64,000 nt of DNA. Source: Pseudomonas sp. BP8. GTDB taxonomy: Bacteria; Pseudomonadota; Gammaproteobacteria; Pseudomonadales; Pseudomonadaceae. The notes below the pieces were generated by a model. It was not told the origin of the DNA, ran no database searches, and saw only the letters and a list, made by a program, of their open reading frames with translations. How positions within the stretch are numbered: position 1 is the first letter of the stretch; each line of letters begins with the position of its first letter. The position numbers and the translations under genes are program-made. The stretch covers positions 1,588,001 to 1,652,000 of the forward strand of contig NZ_JAGINK010000001.1 of NCBI RefSeq assembly GCF_017875955.1. Reading direction: 5' to 3'. Below, piece by piece: positions 10,508 to 18,383 of the stretch.

Positions 10508-10843
10508 ATGAGCTTTCTGATCCCCGCCGCCTACGCGGATGCTGCAGCCCCCGCCGCTGCTCCTATGGGTGGTGGTTTCGAGTGGATTTTCCTGGTCGGC
10601 TTCCTGGTCATCTTCTACCTGATGATCTGGCGTCCACAGGCCAAGCGCGCCAAAGAGCAGAAGAACCTGCTGGGCAACTTGCAGAAAGGTGACGAAGTTG
10701 TCACCAACGGCGGTATCGCTGGCAAAATCGTCAAGGTTTCCGATGATTTCGTAGTACTCGAAGTGTCCGACACCGTCGAGCTGAAGTTCCAGAAGGGCGC
10801 CATTGCCGCGACCCTGCCAAAAGGTACGCTCAAGGCTATCTGA
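10508..10843 (+). CDS. yajC: Sec translocon accessory subunit YajC
   Basis: A 111-residue protein with one transmembrane helix (about residues 22-42, FEWIFLVGFLVIFYLMIWRP) and a basic cytoplasmic tail with KRAKEQKNLLGNLQKGDEVV, then TNGGIAGKIVKVSDDFVVLE, the YajC fold. It associates with SecDF. It lies between tgt and secD as in most gammaproteobacteria. Confidence 0.96.
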   Translation: MSFLIPAAYADAAAPAAAPMGGGFEWIFLVGFLVIFYLMIWRPQAKRAKEQKNLLGNLQKGDEVVTNGGIAGKIVKVSDDFVVLEVSDTVELKFQKGAIAATLPKGTLKAI

Positions 10844-10866
10844 GTTACCGGTTTTCTTTTCCAGTC

Positions 10867-10885
10867 GGGGCGCGCAACGCGCCCC
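10867..10885 (+). terminator. intra-operon hairpin between yajC and secD
   Basis: GGGGCGCG-CAA-CGCGCCCC, a perfect 8-bp GC stem, followed by GCGTCTTG with no true U-run. It may be a partial terminator, attenuator or RNA-stability hairpin within the yajC-secDF operon. Confidence 0.45.
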
Positions 10886-10906
10886 GCGTCTTGAACGGGC
10901 GGCGTG

Positions 10907-12769
10907 ATGCTGAACAAATACCCTCTGTGGAAATACGCACTGATCGTGCTGGTACTGGCGATCGGTTTCATTTATTCCGCTCCCAACCTCTACCCGGATG
11001 ATCCGGCGGTACAGATCAGCGGTGCGAGCTCCGCGCTGCAGGTCAACCAGGCCGATCTCGATCGCGTCAGCAAGGCGCTGGCCGAGGCCGGTATCACCGT
11101 CAAGGGCGGTAGCCTGGGCGAAAAGGGCAGTGCGCTGATCCGCCTGACCAACCAGGAAGACCAACTGCCAGCCAAGGATGTGGTGCGCAAGGCACTGGGC
11201 GATGATTACGTCGTGGCCCTGAACCTGGCCCAGACCACCCCGCAATGGCTGCGCAACCTGGGTGCAAGCCCGATGAAACTGGGTCTCGACCTGTCCGGTG
11301 GTGTGCACTTCCTGCTCGAAGTGGACATGGACAAGGCCATGAGCGCCCGGATGAAGGTCTATGAAGGTGAAGTGAAGACCCTGCTGCGCAAAGAGCGCAT
11401 CCGCTACCGCAGCCTGCCTCAGCAGGACGGCGGCATCATGCTGGGCTTCTCCGACGATGCAACCCGCGACCAGGCACAGAGCCTGATCCGCAAGAATTTC
11501 TCCGATTTCGACCTGACCACCACCGAGCGCAACGAGCTCGCCGTGCTGCGTCTGGCGCTGACCCCGGCCAAAGTCGCCGAGATCCGCGAATACTCGATCA
11601 AGCAGAACTTGACCACCGTGCGTAACCGGGTCAACGAGCTGGGTGTGGCCGAGCCGCTGGTTCAGCGCCAGGGTGCCAACCGCATCGTGGTCGAGCTGCC
11701 AGGCGTACAGGACACTGCCGAAGCCAAGCGTATTCTCGGCAAGACTGCCAACCTTGAGTTCCGCTTCGGTGCCGAGCCGGGTGCCTCGCGCGCGACCACC
11801 GAGATCTTCGAGTTCCGTGACGGCGGCCGTTCCGCGCCGGTCGAGCGTGGCCTGATCATCACGGGTGACCAGGTTACCGATGCCCAGGCGAGCTTCGACG
11901 AGCATGGCCGTCCGCAGGTGAATATCCGTCTCGATGGTCATGGCGGCGAGTTGATGAGCCGCGCTACCCGCAGCAATGTCGGGCGCAGCATGGCGGTGAT
12001 CTTCATCGAACAGAAGCCGACCACCCGTTACGTCAAGCAGATGGTCAACGGCGTCGAGAAGGAAGTGGCGGTACAGAGCTTCCAGGAAGAGAAGAAGATC
12101 ATCAGCCTGGCGACCATCCAGTCGCCGCTGGGCAGCCAGTTCCGCATCACTGGCCTCAATGGCCAGGGCGAGTCGTCCGAGTTGGCCCTGCTGCTGCGTG
12201 CTGGTGGCCTGGCTGCACCGATGTACTTTGCTGAAGAACGCACCATTGGTCCAAGCCTGGGTGCCGACAACATCACCAAGGGTGTCGATGCGTCCCTGTG
12301 GGGCATGCTGTTTGTCTCGCTGTTCATCATTGCCATCTACCGTGGCTTCGGCGTGATCGCCACGATCGCCCTGACCGGCAACATGATCCTGCTGCTGGCC
12401 TTGATGTCGCTGCTCGGCGCCACCCTGACCTTGCCGGGGATCGCCGGTATCGTGCTGACCATGGGTATGGCGGTCGACGCCAACGTGCTGATCTTCTCGC
12501 GGATTCGCGAGGAACTGAAAAACGGCATGTCGGTACAGCGCGCCATCCACGAAGGCTTCAGCCGTGCCTACACCGCGATCATCGACGCCAACCTGACCAG
12601 CCTGCTGGTCGGCGGTATCCTGTTCGCCATGGGTACCGGCCCGGTCAAGGGCTTCGCGGTTACCATGTCCCTCGGGATTTTCACCTCGATGTTCACCGCC
12701 GTCATGGTGACCCGCGCAATGGTCAACCTGACCTGCGGCGGGCGTGACATCAAGAAGCTGTGGGTTTGA
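10907..12769 (+). CDS. secD: protein translocase subunit SecD
   Basis: A 620-residue inner-membrane protein that, with SecF, uses proton flow to pull translocating proteins into the periplasm. One N-terminal helix (NKYPLWKYALIVLVLAIGFI) is followed by a large periplasmic P1 domain containing GLDLSGGVHFLLEVD, and five C-terminal helices (about 455-615) with TLPGIAGIVLTMGMAVDANVLIFSRIREE, the conserved TM4 region holding the functional Asp. The ATG at 10907 is preferred; a GTG sits directly before it. It ends 10 bases before secF. Confidence 0.97.
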   Translation: MLNKYPLWKYALIVLVLAIGFIYSAPNLYPDDPAVQISGASSALQVNQADLDRVSKALAEAGITVKGGSLGEKGSALIRLTNQEDQLPAKDVVRKALGDDYVVALNLAQTTPQWLRNLGASPMKLGLDLSGGVHFLLEVDMDKAMSARMKVYEGEVKTLLRKERIRYRSLPQQDGGIMLGFSDDATRDQAQSLIRKNFSDFDLTTTERNELAVLRLALTPAKVAEIREYSIKQNLTTVRNRVNELGVAEPLVQRQGANRIVVELPGVQDTAEAKRILGKTANLEFRFGAEPGASRATTEIFEFRDGGRSAPVERGLIITGDQVTDAQASFDEHGRPQVNIRLDGHGGELMSRATRSNVGRSMAVIFIEQKPTTRYVKQMVNGVEKEVAVQSFQEEKKIISLATIQSPLGSQFRITGLNGQGESSELALLLRAGGLAAPMYFAEERTIGPSLGADNITKGVDASLWGMLFVSLFIIAIYRGFGVIATIALTGNMILLLALMSLLGATLTLPGIAGIVLTMGMAVDANVLIFSRIREELKNGMSVQRAIHEGFSRAYTAIIDANLTSLLVGGILFAMGTGPVKGFAVTMSLGIFTSMFTAVMVTRAMVNLTCGGRDIKKLWV

Positions 12770-12779
12770 GGGAATAACC

Positions 12780-13688
12780 ATGAAAACCATCAACTTCATG
12801 GGCGTGCGCAATGTCGCGTTCGCCATCACTGTCCTGCTGACCATCCTGGCGTTGTTCAGCTGGTGGCAGAAGGGCCTGAACTTTGGTCTGGACTTCACCG
12901 GTGGTACGCTCATCGAGCTGACCTACGAGCGTCCGGCCGATCTCAAGTCAGTCCGTGCCGAGCTGGCCGACTCCGGCTTCCACGAGGCCATCGTGCAGAG
13001 CTTTGGTGCTACCACCGACTTGCTCGTGCGGATGCCGGGTGATGACCCACAACTGGGTTCGAAGGTCGCTGAAGCCTTGCAGAAGGCTGGCGGCGACAAC
13101 CCGGCAACCCTCAAGCGCGTCGAGTTTGTCGGCCCGCAGGTGGGCGAGGAGCTGCGTGACCAGGGTGGCTTGGGCATGCTGCTGGCGCTGGGCGGCGTGT
13201 TGATCTACCTGGCGTTCCGCTTCCAGTGGAAGTTCGCCGTGGGTGCGATCATCTCGCTGATCCACGACGTGGTCGTGACCGTGGGTATCCTGTCGTTCTT
13301 CCAGATCACCTTCGACCTGACGGTGCTGGCGGCGGTGCTGGCGATCATCGGTTACTCGCTCAACGACACCATCGTTGTGTTTGACCGGGTGCGGGAAAAC
13401 TTCCGCGTCATGCGCAAGGCTTCGCTGATCGAGAACATCAACGTCTCGACCACCCAGACGCTGCTGCGGACCATTGCCACGTCGGTATCGACCTTGCTGG
13501 CCATTGCCGCGCTGCTGATCTTTGGCGGTGACAACCTGTTCGGCTTCTCCCTGGCGCTGTTCATCGGGGTCATGGCCGGTACCTACTCGTCGATCTACAT
13601 CGCCAACGTGGTGCTGATCTGGCTGAACCTGAACAGCGAAGACCTGATTCCACCGGTCAAGGCTGAGGGTGTGGACGAGCGTCCGTAA
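12780..13688 (+). CDS. secF: protein translocase subunit SecF
   Basis: A 302-residue partner of SecD. The first helix lies at residues about 11-30, then GLDFTGGTLIELTYE of the periplasmic domain, then five helices with VLAAVLAIIGYSLNDTIVVFDRVREN, the counterpart of the SecD TM4 block. The start ATG 12780 has GAGGGAATAACC upstream, a good ribosome site. It is the last gene of queA-tgt-yajC-secD-secF, closed by a strong terminator. Confidence 0.97.
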   Translation: MKTINFMGVRNVAFAITVLLTILALFSWWQKGLNFGLDFTGGTLIELTYERPADLKSVRAELADSGFHEAIVQSFGATTDLLVRMPGDDPQLGSKVAEALQKAGGDNPATLKRVEFVGPQVGEELRDQGGLGMLLALGGVLIYLAFRFQWKFAVGAIISLIHDVVVTVGILSFFQITFDLTVLAAVLAIIGYSLNDTIVVFDRVRENFRVMRKASLIENINVSTTQTLLRTIATSVSTLLAIAALLIFGGDNLFGFSLALFIGVMAGTYSSIYIANVVLIWLNLNSEDLIPPVKAEGVDERP

Positions 13689-13719
13689 GGACTTGTCCTA
13701 CGCCGTTTGGCGCAAAGAG

Positions 13720-13752
13720 AGCCGCGAGTGTTGAACTCGCGGCTTTTTTTTT
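13720..13752 (+). terminator. Rho-independent terminator after secF
   Basis: AGCCGCGAGT and ACTCGCGGCT form a perfect 10-bp stem around the loop GTTGA, followed by nine Ts. It ends the queA-secF operon. Confidence 0.92.
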
Positions 13753-13809
13753 GCTCCAAGGCTGGGAGAAGCGCGGGCTCTGACCCGCCGGTACGATCAG
13801 GAGGTTCAC

Positions 13810-14349
13810 GTGAATAAATCAATGCTGGTGGGTGCGGTGCTGGGCGCTATCGGTGTCACTGCCGGAGGTGCTGTGGCGACCTACAGCTTGGTCAACAAAG
13901 GCCCTGATGTCGCTGAAGTGACTGATGTGCAGCCGATCAAGCAGCAGGTGAAGACCCCGCGTGAAGTGTGCAAGGATGTGACCGTGACGCGCCAGGCGCC
14001 GGTCAAGGATCAACACCAGATCGCCGGTACCGTTGTCGGTGCCTTGGCGGGTGGTTTGCTGGGTAACCAGGTTGGCGGTGGTACCGGCAAGAAGATCGCT
14101 ACCGTGGCTGGTGCGGTCGGTGGTGGCTATGCCGGTAACAAGGTGCAGGAGGGCATGCAGGAGCGTGATACCTACACCACCACGCAAACCCGCTGTAATA
14201 CAGTCCATGACCTCAGCGAGAAGGTTGTGGGCTACAACGTGACCTATTCGATTGGCGACAAGGTCGGCAAGGTGAAGATGGATCACGAGCCGGGCTCGAC
14301 CATTCCGCTGGATGAGAATGGCAAATTGGTGTTGAGTCGGGCGCAGTAA
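13810..14349 (+). CDS. glycine-zipper 2TM (17 kDa antigen-like) envelope protein
   Basis: A 179-residue protein with an N-terminal membrane or signal helix (residues 5-27, MLVGAVLGAIGVTAGGAVAT). A glycine-zipper segment follows at about residues 74-112 (GTVVGALAGGLLGNQVGGGT and VAGAVGGGYAGNKVQEGMQE), the motif of the Rickettsia 17 kDa surface antigen family. Two cysteines (in REVCKDV and TRCNTV) could form a disulfide. The GTG start at 13810 has an AGGAGG site upstream. It is probably an envelope protein; its precise function is unknown. It is monocistronic, just after the secF terminator. Confidence 0.75.
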   Translation: MNKSMLVGAVLGAIGVTAGGAVATYSLVNKGPDVAEVTDVQPIKQQVKTPREVCKDVTVTRQAPVKDQHQIAGTVVGALAGGLLGNQVGGGTGKKIATVAGAVGGGYAGNKVQEGMQERDTYTTTQTRCNTVHDLSEKVVGYNVTYSIGDKVGKVKMDHEPGSTIPLDENGKLVLSRAQ

Positions 14350-14403
14350 GGATTTCTTGCGGGTCTTGTTGTGGGCTTATCCATTTGATGTGATGGCTTT
14401 TCG

Positions 14404-15055
14404 GGCCCCTTCCGTCCTTACGGGGGGTCACTTTTTTTCTTGGAAAAGAGTAACCAAAAACCGCCTGCTCCTGCATCCGGCCATCCTTGGCCTCCACCTG
14501 CCTGCGCAAGATCTCCACTTGGCCTCCTGAAGTCGCGATGTTACGGGTGGCGTCTGGGCTGGCGTTGTCTTCGATAGTGGCAGGTGTGGTGGATATTCGG
14601 GCCTCTTCGCGGGACAAGCCCGCTCCTACAGGGATTACGCAAATTTTGAATTCGGCGTAATCCCTGTAGGAGCGGGCTTGTCCCGCGAAGAGGCCGGTAC
14701 TGCCAATGCAAATCGCAGGGAGCAGCCCTGCCAGCCACCCCACAAATCCGCTGGTAAATAAACAAAGCGACAGCGCAGCGATTCGCCTGCCGTTGCCCTG
14801 GCTGTTGATCTTGATCTTGCTCTTGATCTGCCAGCGACTTCAGGAGGCCGAGTGGAGGTCTTGCGCAGGGAGGTGGAGGCCATGGATGGCCGGAAAGCGC
14901 TGAGGCCCAGGATGGGCCGTACAGCGCGGTCCTCCCGGAGCAAGACCGGAGCGAGGGAACCCGTAGCGCAGCGAAGGGCCGTATGATGGAGCAAGCGGTT
15001 TTTGGTTACTTTTTTCCAAGAAAAAAAGTGACCCGCCGTAAGGGCGGAAGGGGCC
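14404..15055. repeat. long imperfect inverted repeat around a REP palindrome
   Basis: The left arm (14404-14536, 133 bases) starts GGCCCCTTCC and ends GAAGTCGC. The right arm (14834-15055, 222 bases) is its reverse complement, starting GCGACTTC and ending GGAAGGGGCC. The arms share the T-rich block seen as CACTTTTTTTCTTGGAAAAG on the left and its mirror at about 15004-15030. The right arm carries roughly 90 extra bases (about 14891-14989) that are missing from the left. The central 297 bases include a perfect 40-bp REP palindrome. It looks like two opposed copies of one intergenic repeat, one with an internal deletion. Confidence 0.8.
14601..14694. repeat. REP palindrome, perfect 40-bp arms
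   Basis: Arms 14601-14640 and 14655-14694 are exact reverse complements, separated by 14 AT-rich bases. They contain the Pseudomonas REP core GAGCGGGCTTGTCCCGCG. Identical arms suggest recent formation or gene conversion. The same core recurs near 34847, 50195 and 62626. Confidence 0.93.
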
Positions 15056-15121
15056 GGCAGCGTCTCCACCGCAAACGGATAAGCCCCCACAACCCACCCA
15101 CAACCCAAAACCCACGCCCAT

Positions 15122-15149
15122 AAAAAAGCACCCCGAAGGGTGCTTTTTT
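15122..15149 (-). terminator. terminator of suhB
   Basis: AAAAAAGCACCC-CGAA-GGGTGCTTTTTT is a perfect stem with A-run and T-run on both sides, 16 bases after the suhB stop. It can work in both directions. Confidence 0.9.
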
Positions 15150-15165
15150 GTGGCTGAAATACGCC

Positions 15166-15984
15166 TTAGCGCTTCAGCGAGTGCGGCACGTGCGGCTGAA
15201 TAGCAGTCAGCACAGCCTTGAAGCACTTGATGTTGCCAGCAACGATATGACCCTTCTCGAGGAAGTCATGGCCACCGTTGAAGTCGCTCACCAAGCCACC
15301 GGCTTCCTGTACCAGCAGCACGCCTGCAGCCATGTCCCATTCGGACAGGCCCGACTCCCAGAAGGCGTCGAAGCGGCCAGCGGCAACATAGGCCAGGTCC
15401 AGGCTGGCGGAACCTGCGCGGCGGATGCCGGCGGTCTGGCCAGTCAGGGCGCGGAACATACCCAGGTAGTTGTCCAGGTCGGCCATCTGGTTGTCGCGGA
15501 ACGGGAAGCCGGTGCCCAGCAGGGCGCCTTCCAGGCTGGTGCGCGAGCTGACGCGCAGGCGGCGGCCGTTGACTTGGGCGCCACGGCCACGGCTGGCGGT
15601 GAATTCTTCCTGGCGGACTGGGTCGAGAACAACGGCGTGTTCCAGGCGACCACGGTATTTGCAGGCAATGCTGACCGCGAAGTGAGGAACGCCACGCAGG
15701 AAGTTGGTAGTGCCGTCCAGCGGATCGATGATCCACAGGTAGTCTTTACCTTCTTCGCCGGAGCCGGCATGCAGGCCGGTCTCTTCACCCTGGATGGAGT
15801 GGTTTGGATAGGCCTTGCGCAGAGCATCGACGATTTTCTGCTCGGCAGCGCGGTCAACCTCGGAGACGTAGTCCTTGGCGTCCTTTTCGTCGACCTTGAT
15901 GCTATCCAGGCGTTCGATGGAGCGGAAAATCAGTTCACTGGCGCTGCGAGCAGCGCGCAGGGCGATATTCAGCATAGGCTGCAT
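15166..15984 (-). CDS. suhB: inositol-1-monophosphatase / transcription antitermination factor
   Basis: A 272-residue enzyme of the lithium-sensitive phosphatase family. Metal-binding motifs are HSIQGEETG (Glu of motif near residue 67), WIIDPLDGTTNF (residues about 82-93) and SEWDMAAGVLLVQEAGG near residue 210. In E. coli SuhB also joins the ribosomal RNA antitermination complex, and in Pseudomonas aeruginosa it affects virulence regulation. The start ATG 15984 matches family length. It is monocistronic and divergent from trmJ with 151 bases between them. Confidence 0.95.
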   Translation of the reverse strand: MQPMLNIALRAARSASELIFRSIERLDSIKVDEKDAKDYVSEVDRAAEQKIVDALRKAYPNHSIQGEETGLHAGSGEEGKDYLWIIDPLDGTTNFLRGVPHFAVSIACKYRGRLEHAVVLDPVRQEEFTASRGRGAQVNGRRLRVSSRTSLEGALLGTGFPFRDNQMADLDNYLGMFRALTGQTAGIRRAGSASLDLAYVAAGRFDAFWESGLSEWDMAAGVLLVQEAGGLVSDFNGGHDFLEKGHIVAGNIKCFKAVLTAIQPHVPHSLKR

Positions 15985-16135
15985 GGGCGTTTCACCTGGA
16001 GATGTTAAAGAAGAAAGCCGCACATTCTATCAGAAAACTGTCTCAGCAGAAGGGTGACATTCGCATTCGTGGCGTTACGCTGGTCGGTTCTGTAAGATCG
16101 GTCCCCCCTTTAGCCGCCTCTATGAGCACAACACC

Positions 16136-16894
16136 TTGCTGCAGAATATTCGTGTTGTTCTGGTCAATACCAGCCACCCCGGCAACATCGGCGGCGCTGC
16201 GCGTGCCCTGAAAAACATGGGCTTGGCGCGCCTGGTGCTGGTCCAGCCGTTGGACTTCCCTGCCGCCGATGCGAGCGCCCGCGCCTCCGGTGCCGATGAC
16301 GTGCTGGAAGGCGCTGAAGTCGTCGCTTCGCTCGAAGAAGCCTTGGTCGGTTGCAGTCTGGCGATCGGCACCAGTGCCCGAGATCGCAGCCTGCCGTGGC
16401 CGATGCTTGATCCGCGCGAATGCGGGGCCAAGGCCGTCGAGCGCGCTGGCATGGGTGAAGAAGTCGCCCTCGTGTTCGGTCGCGAACACGCCGGCCTGAC
16501 CAACGACGAACTGCAGCGATGTCACTTCCATGTGCACATTCCCTCCAATCCCGACTTCAGCTCGCTGAACCTTGCTGCCGCGGTCCAGGTGCTCGCCTAC
16601 GAGGTGCGCATGGCCTGGCTGGCTGCCGAGGGTGCGCCGTCGAAAGTCGAGAAAGTGGTAGATGCCAGTGAGCTGGCGACCCTGGACGAAATGGAACGCT
16701 TCTATGACCACCTGGAAAAGACCCTGGTGGACATCGCGTTCCTCGACCCCGACAAGCCCAAGCACCTGATGGCGCGCCTGCGTCGTCTGTATGGGCGCAG
16801 CTCGGTCGAACGTACAGAAATGAGCATATTGCGCGGCATTCTCACCGAGACCCAGAAGGTTGCCCGGGGTGAGTCGCATAAGCGGAAGGATTGA
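16136..16894 (+). CDS. trmJ: tRNA (cytidine/uridine-32-2'-O)-methyltransferase
   Basis: A 252-residue SPOUT methyltransferase that methylates the 2'-O of nucleotide 32 in tRNAs. Motifs are VVLVNTSHPGNIGGAARALK at the N-terminus, VALVFGREHAGLTNDEL and IPSNPDFSSLNLAAAVQVLA. The likely start is TTG 16136, giving LLQNIRVV; an ATG at 16122 is in another frame and no in-frame ATG lies close upstream. It ends 3 bases before cysE and may be co-transcribed with it. Its position next to cysE-isc is conserved in pseudomonads as I recall. Confidence 0.93.
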   Translation: MLQNIRVVLVNTSHPGNIGGAARALKNMGLARLVLVQPLDFPAADASARASGADDVLEGAEVVASLEEALVGCSLAIGTSARDRSLPWPMLDPRECGAKAVERAGMGEEVALVFGREHAGLTNDELQRCHFHVHIPSNPDFSSLNLAAAVQVLAYEVRMAWLAAEGAPSKVEKVVDASELATLDEMERFYDHLEKTLVDIAFLDPDKPKHLMARLRRLYGRSSVERTEMSILRGILTETQKVARGESHKRKD

Positions 16895-16897
16895 TCG

Positions 16898-17683
16898 ATG
16901 TTCGAACGTCTGCGTGAAGATATCCAAAGCGTGTTTCATCGCGACCCGGCGGCGCGTAACGCCTTCGAGGTGCTCACCTGCTATCCGGGCATGCATGCCA
17001 TCTGGTTGCACCGCCTCGGCAATGCCCTGTGGAGGCGCGACTTCAAATGGCTGGCGCGGCTGGTGTCGAACTTCGGCCGCTGGATGACCGGTATCGAGAT
17101 TCACCCGGGAGCCACCATCGGTCGGCGGTTTTTTATCGACCACGGCATGGGTATCGTCATTGGCGAGACTGCCGAGATCGGAGATGACGTCACCCTCTAT
17201 CAGGGGGTGACCCTGGGTGGTACCAGCTGGAATAAAGGCAAGCGTCACCCGACCCTGGAGAATGGTGTCGTGGTGGGTGCCGGGGCCAAGGTGCTGGGGC
17301 CGTTCACCGTTGGTGCCGGGGCCAAGATCGGCTCCAATGCCGTGGTCACCAAGGCGGTGCCGGCTGGCGCCACCGCCGTCGGCATCCCGGGGCGGATCAT
17401 CGTCAAGAGCGAAGACAGCGAGGTCGAGGCCAAGCGCAAGGCCATGGCCGAGAAGATCGGCTTTGATGCCTACGGTGTCAGCGGCGACATGCCCGATCCG
17501 GTGGCTCGTGCCATCGGCCAGATGCTCGACCACCTGCAGGCGGTCGACGAGCGTCTGGAAGGCATGTGCGGGGCGCTGACCAACCTTGGTAGCGACTATT
17601 GTGGCAAGGCGCTGCCAGCCTTGCCTGAAGAGGATTTCGTCGAGGTCAAACAGGCGGCTCAGAGCGACACGCAGCCGCATTGA
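16898..17683 (+). CDS. cysE: serine O-acetyltransferase
   Basis: A 261-residue enzyme that acetylates serine with acetyl-CoA, the entry step of cysteine synthesis. The N-terminal helices include [21 protein letters not shown] left-handed beta-helix of hexapeptide repeats follows: [20 protein letters not shown], the catalytic-site block [20 protein letters not shown], and [20 protein letters not shown]. The start ATG 16898 lies three bases after trmJ. Supplying cysteine makes sense directly upstream of the cysteine-consuming isc genes. Confidence 0.95.
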   Translation: MFERLREDIQSVFHRDPAARNAFEVLTCYPGMHAIWLHRLGNALWRRDFKWLARLVSNFGRWMTGIEIHPGATIGRRFFIDHGMGIVIGETAEIGDDVTLYQGVTLGGTSWNKGKRHPTLENGVVVGAGAKVLGPFTVGAGAKIGSNAVVTKAVPAGATAVGIPGRIIVKSEDSEVEAKRKAMAEKIGFDAYGVSGDMPDPVARAIGQMLDHLQAVDERLEGMCGALTNLGSDYCGKALPALPEEDFVEVKQAAQSDTQPH

Positions 17684-17699
17684 CATCACTTGGTCATCT

Positions 17700-17719
17700 G
17701 GGGCGTGTGCTCACGCCCC
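17700..17719 (+). terminator. hairpin after cysE
   Basis: GGGGCGTG-TGCT-CACGCCCC, a perfect 8-bp stem 17 bases after the cysE stop. The T-run is weak (GGTCTGCT), so termination may be partial and some read-through into isc is possible. Confidence 0.55.
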
Positions 17720-17778
17720 TGGTCTGCTAAACTCGCGCCCGCCCTCCGAGTACAATCCCGACTAAAGCACTAGGTCTT

Positions 17779-17803
17779 ATAGTTGACTTAAATGCTCGGG
17801 AAT
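17779..17803 (+). promoter_or_regulatory. IscR-type operator and promoter of the isc operon
   Basis: The left half ATAGTTGACT matches the known type 1 IscR half-site exactly, and the right half (GCTCGGGAAT) matches partly. The site contains a TTGACT -35-like hexamer and lies 46 bases before the iscR ATG, the usual place for feedback repression by [2Fe-2S]-IscR. Binding is inferred from the motif. Confidence 0.6.
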
Positions 17804-17848
17804 TGCATACTCGCACACATCCTGTAACTCCCGTGGTACCCATACGCC

Positions 17849-18340
17849 ATGCGACTGACTACCAAAGGCCGATACGCCGTGACCGCCATGCTCGACCTGG
17901 CACTGCACGCGCAGCATGGGCCGGTGTCTTTGGCCGACATTTCCGAGCGCCAGGGCATTTCCCTCTCTTATCTGGAGCAGCTGTTCGCCAAGCTGCGCCG
18001 CAGCAGCCTGGTTTCCAGTGTGCGCGGTCCAGGTGGCGGCTATCAGCTGTCACGGAGCATGGAAACCATCCAGGTGGCCCAGGTCATCGATGCGGTCAAT
18101 GAATCGGTCGATGCTACCCGCTGCCAGGGCCTGGGAGATTGTCATGCCGGTGACACCTGCCTGACCCACCACTTGTGGTGTGACCTCAGCCAGCAGATCC
18201 ACGAATTCCTCAGTGGCATCAGCCTGTCCGACCTGGTCATGCGCCGTGAGGTGCAAGAAGTCGCCCAGCGTCAGGACCTGCGCCGTGTCGCGGGCCGATC
18301 CGCCCAGTTGGACAAGATTGAGACGTCCGCCGTCGACTGA
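17849..18340 (+). CDS. iscR: Rrf2-family iron-sulfur regulator IscR
   Basis: A 163-residue transcription factor. The winged helix lies at the N-terminus ([40 protein letters not shown]). The [2Fe-2S] ligands are in the cluster [13 protein letters not shown] (Cys-X5-Cys-X5-Cys) plus a conserved His in CLTHHLW. With cluster it represses the isc operon; without it, it acts on other sites. The ATG at 17849 is preceded by the IscR-like site. It is the first gene of iscRSUA-hscBA-fdx-iscX. Confidence 0.97.
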   Translation: MRLTTKGRYAVTAMLDLALHAQHGPVSLADISERQGISLSYLEQLFAKLRRSSLVSSVRGPGGGYQLSRSMETIQVAQVIDAVNESVDATRCQGLGDCHAGDTCLTHHLWCDLSQQIHEFLSGISLSDLVMRREVQEVAQRQDLRRVAGRSAQLDKIETSAVD

Positions 18341-18383
18341 ACCGTAGCGACGAGCGACGCCACCGCCTGATAGGAGATACTCA

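Larger units (their letters stand above)
14350..15165. other. 816-bp gene-free region with nested inverted repeats
   Basis: No supported gene. It holds the long imperfect inverted repeat (14404-14536 and 14834-15055), the REP palindrome (14601-14694) and the suhB terminator (15122-15149). Open frames here are short and mirror the repeats. Confidence 0.7.

Noticed and set aside
14404..15055. Insertion sequence or CRISPR array
   Set aside because: No transposase gene, and the repeats are a pair of inverted arms, not regularly spaced short direct repeats.
14213..15226. Several short open frames in the repeat region
   Set aside because: They follow the inverted-repeat and REP sequence and have no independent coding signal.
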